NCBI GenBank assembly: GCA_029204225.1
Contig: CM055096.1
Coordinates: 6,634,316 to 6,698,315, forward strand
Origin: Diphasiastrum complanatum
Taxonomy: Eukaryota; Streptophyta; Lycopodiopsida; Lycopodiales; Lycopodiaceae
Direction of reading: 5' to 3'
DNA: 64,000 nucleotides
Shown here one piece after another: positions 63,738 to 64,000 of this stretch (positions are counted from its first letter, which is position 1; each line of letters starts with the position of its first letter). The notes under the pieces are model-generated. The model did no database searches and was not told the DNA's origin. It saw nothing but the letters and a program-made list of their open reading frames with translations. Made by a program: the position numbers and the translations under genes.

Positions 63738-64000
63738 CTGAAGGGCCAAAGCAGATGAGGAGCCAGTAGCGCCTGAGCCCATATATTGTACGGGCTATGA
63801 AGAAACAAGTAACGTCCTCCACATCGAAAAAGCATGGGAAAGTGAGGAACACAACATCACTTTGCCCATCAAACACAAGAGATACGAGGACGAGGCAACA
63901 GTGGTAGATGGAGGATCGGGTGTCAATTTGATCTCCACTACTTTGCATGAAAAATGGGGTTTGCAAGGGTTGAAGCTAGCAAGATTCGCCATCAAGTTGG
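63738..64000 (+). pseudogene. gypsy aspartic protease start (partial)
   Basis: After a frame change near 63737 the reading gives EEPVAPEPIYCTGYEETSNV, NITLPIKHKRYEDEATVVDG and then GSGVNLISTTLHEKWGLQG. The DGGS block stands where retropepsins have D(S/T)G(S/A). It is homologous to 31220-31480. The domain runs past the window end. Confidence 0.8.

Larger units (their letters stand above)
59849..64000 (+). mobile_element. gypsy element 5' half, continues past window end
   Basis: 5' LTR 59849-60668, primer-binding site at 60670, long leader, gag and protease start. Inserted into the minus-strand copia LTR. The 3' side is outside the window. Confidence 0.85.

Overview
This window reads as nuclear DNA of a land plant from a large, repeat-rich genome. 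The evidence is one plant-type subtilase with ten spliceosomal introns, several Ty1/copia and Ty3/gypsy LTR retroelements with plant-type primer-binding sites (initiator tRNA-Met type TGGTATCAGAGC, and TGGCGCCGTTGCCGGGG type), a CACTA (En/Spm) transposase remnant, and CCCTAAA-type telo-boxes. I cannot name the species. I saw no rRNA, tRNA, CRISPR array or bacterial-style operon.

Layout. 0-3 kb: decayed copia fragments on both strands. 3-6.1 kb: a 141-bp (GA)n tract and a decayed minus-strand gene of unknown function. 6.1-8.3 kb: no gene seen. 8.3-14 kb: a copia 3' end with its LTR, abutting a nearly complete but internally deleted copia element (9.24-13.95 kb). 14.2-14.5 kb: an unknown ORF fragment. 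16.4-20.2 kb: the only convincing host gene, an intact 756-residue subtilisin-like serine protease. 21-24.7 kb: CACTA remnant forming a large inverted repeat around a gypsy 3' LTR and an intact 174-residue ORF. 24.7-28.8 kb: mosaic of copia RT, gypsy gag-like and minus-strand copia gag, plus an unknown Ser-rich ORF. 28.9-33 kb: copia RT/RNase H (minus), gypsy gag-PR (plus), a stray subtilase piece and a copia LTR with a CCAAT-box array. 33-39.8 kb: a gag-only (TR-GAG-like) gypsy element with tandem leader repeats, followed by an inverted LTR copy. 40.4-42.5 and 47.7-50.7 kb: two copies of another copia mosaic. 42.5-43.9 kb: a second stray subtilase piece (minus). 43.9-47.7 kb: a minus-strand gypsy element. 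50.2-59.1 kb: a second copy of the 24.7-28.8 kb mosaic, interrupted by a well-resolved young copia insertion (52.10-56.48 kb, 5-bp TSD AAATA, empty site visible near 26.57 kb). 59.1-64 kb: a copia LTR carrying an internal duplication, then the 5' half of a plus-strand gypsy element running off the window.

The genes do not form a pathway. The window is a nest of retroelements around one protease gene, with repeated block duplication, internal deletion and inversion. The observations I would check first are: two dispersed subtilase fragments whose source intervals meet within about 8 bp, suggesting one broken duplicate; an intact unknown ORF just inside a gypsy 3' LTR; the gag-only element with about 150-bp leader repeats; an array of five CCAAT boxes at about 33-bp spacing in a copia LTR; and a CACACGTGTG palindrome shared by several copia LTR types. 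No decisive new system was identified. Element names and domain assignments are by eye from motifs, without database searches.
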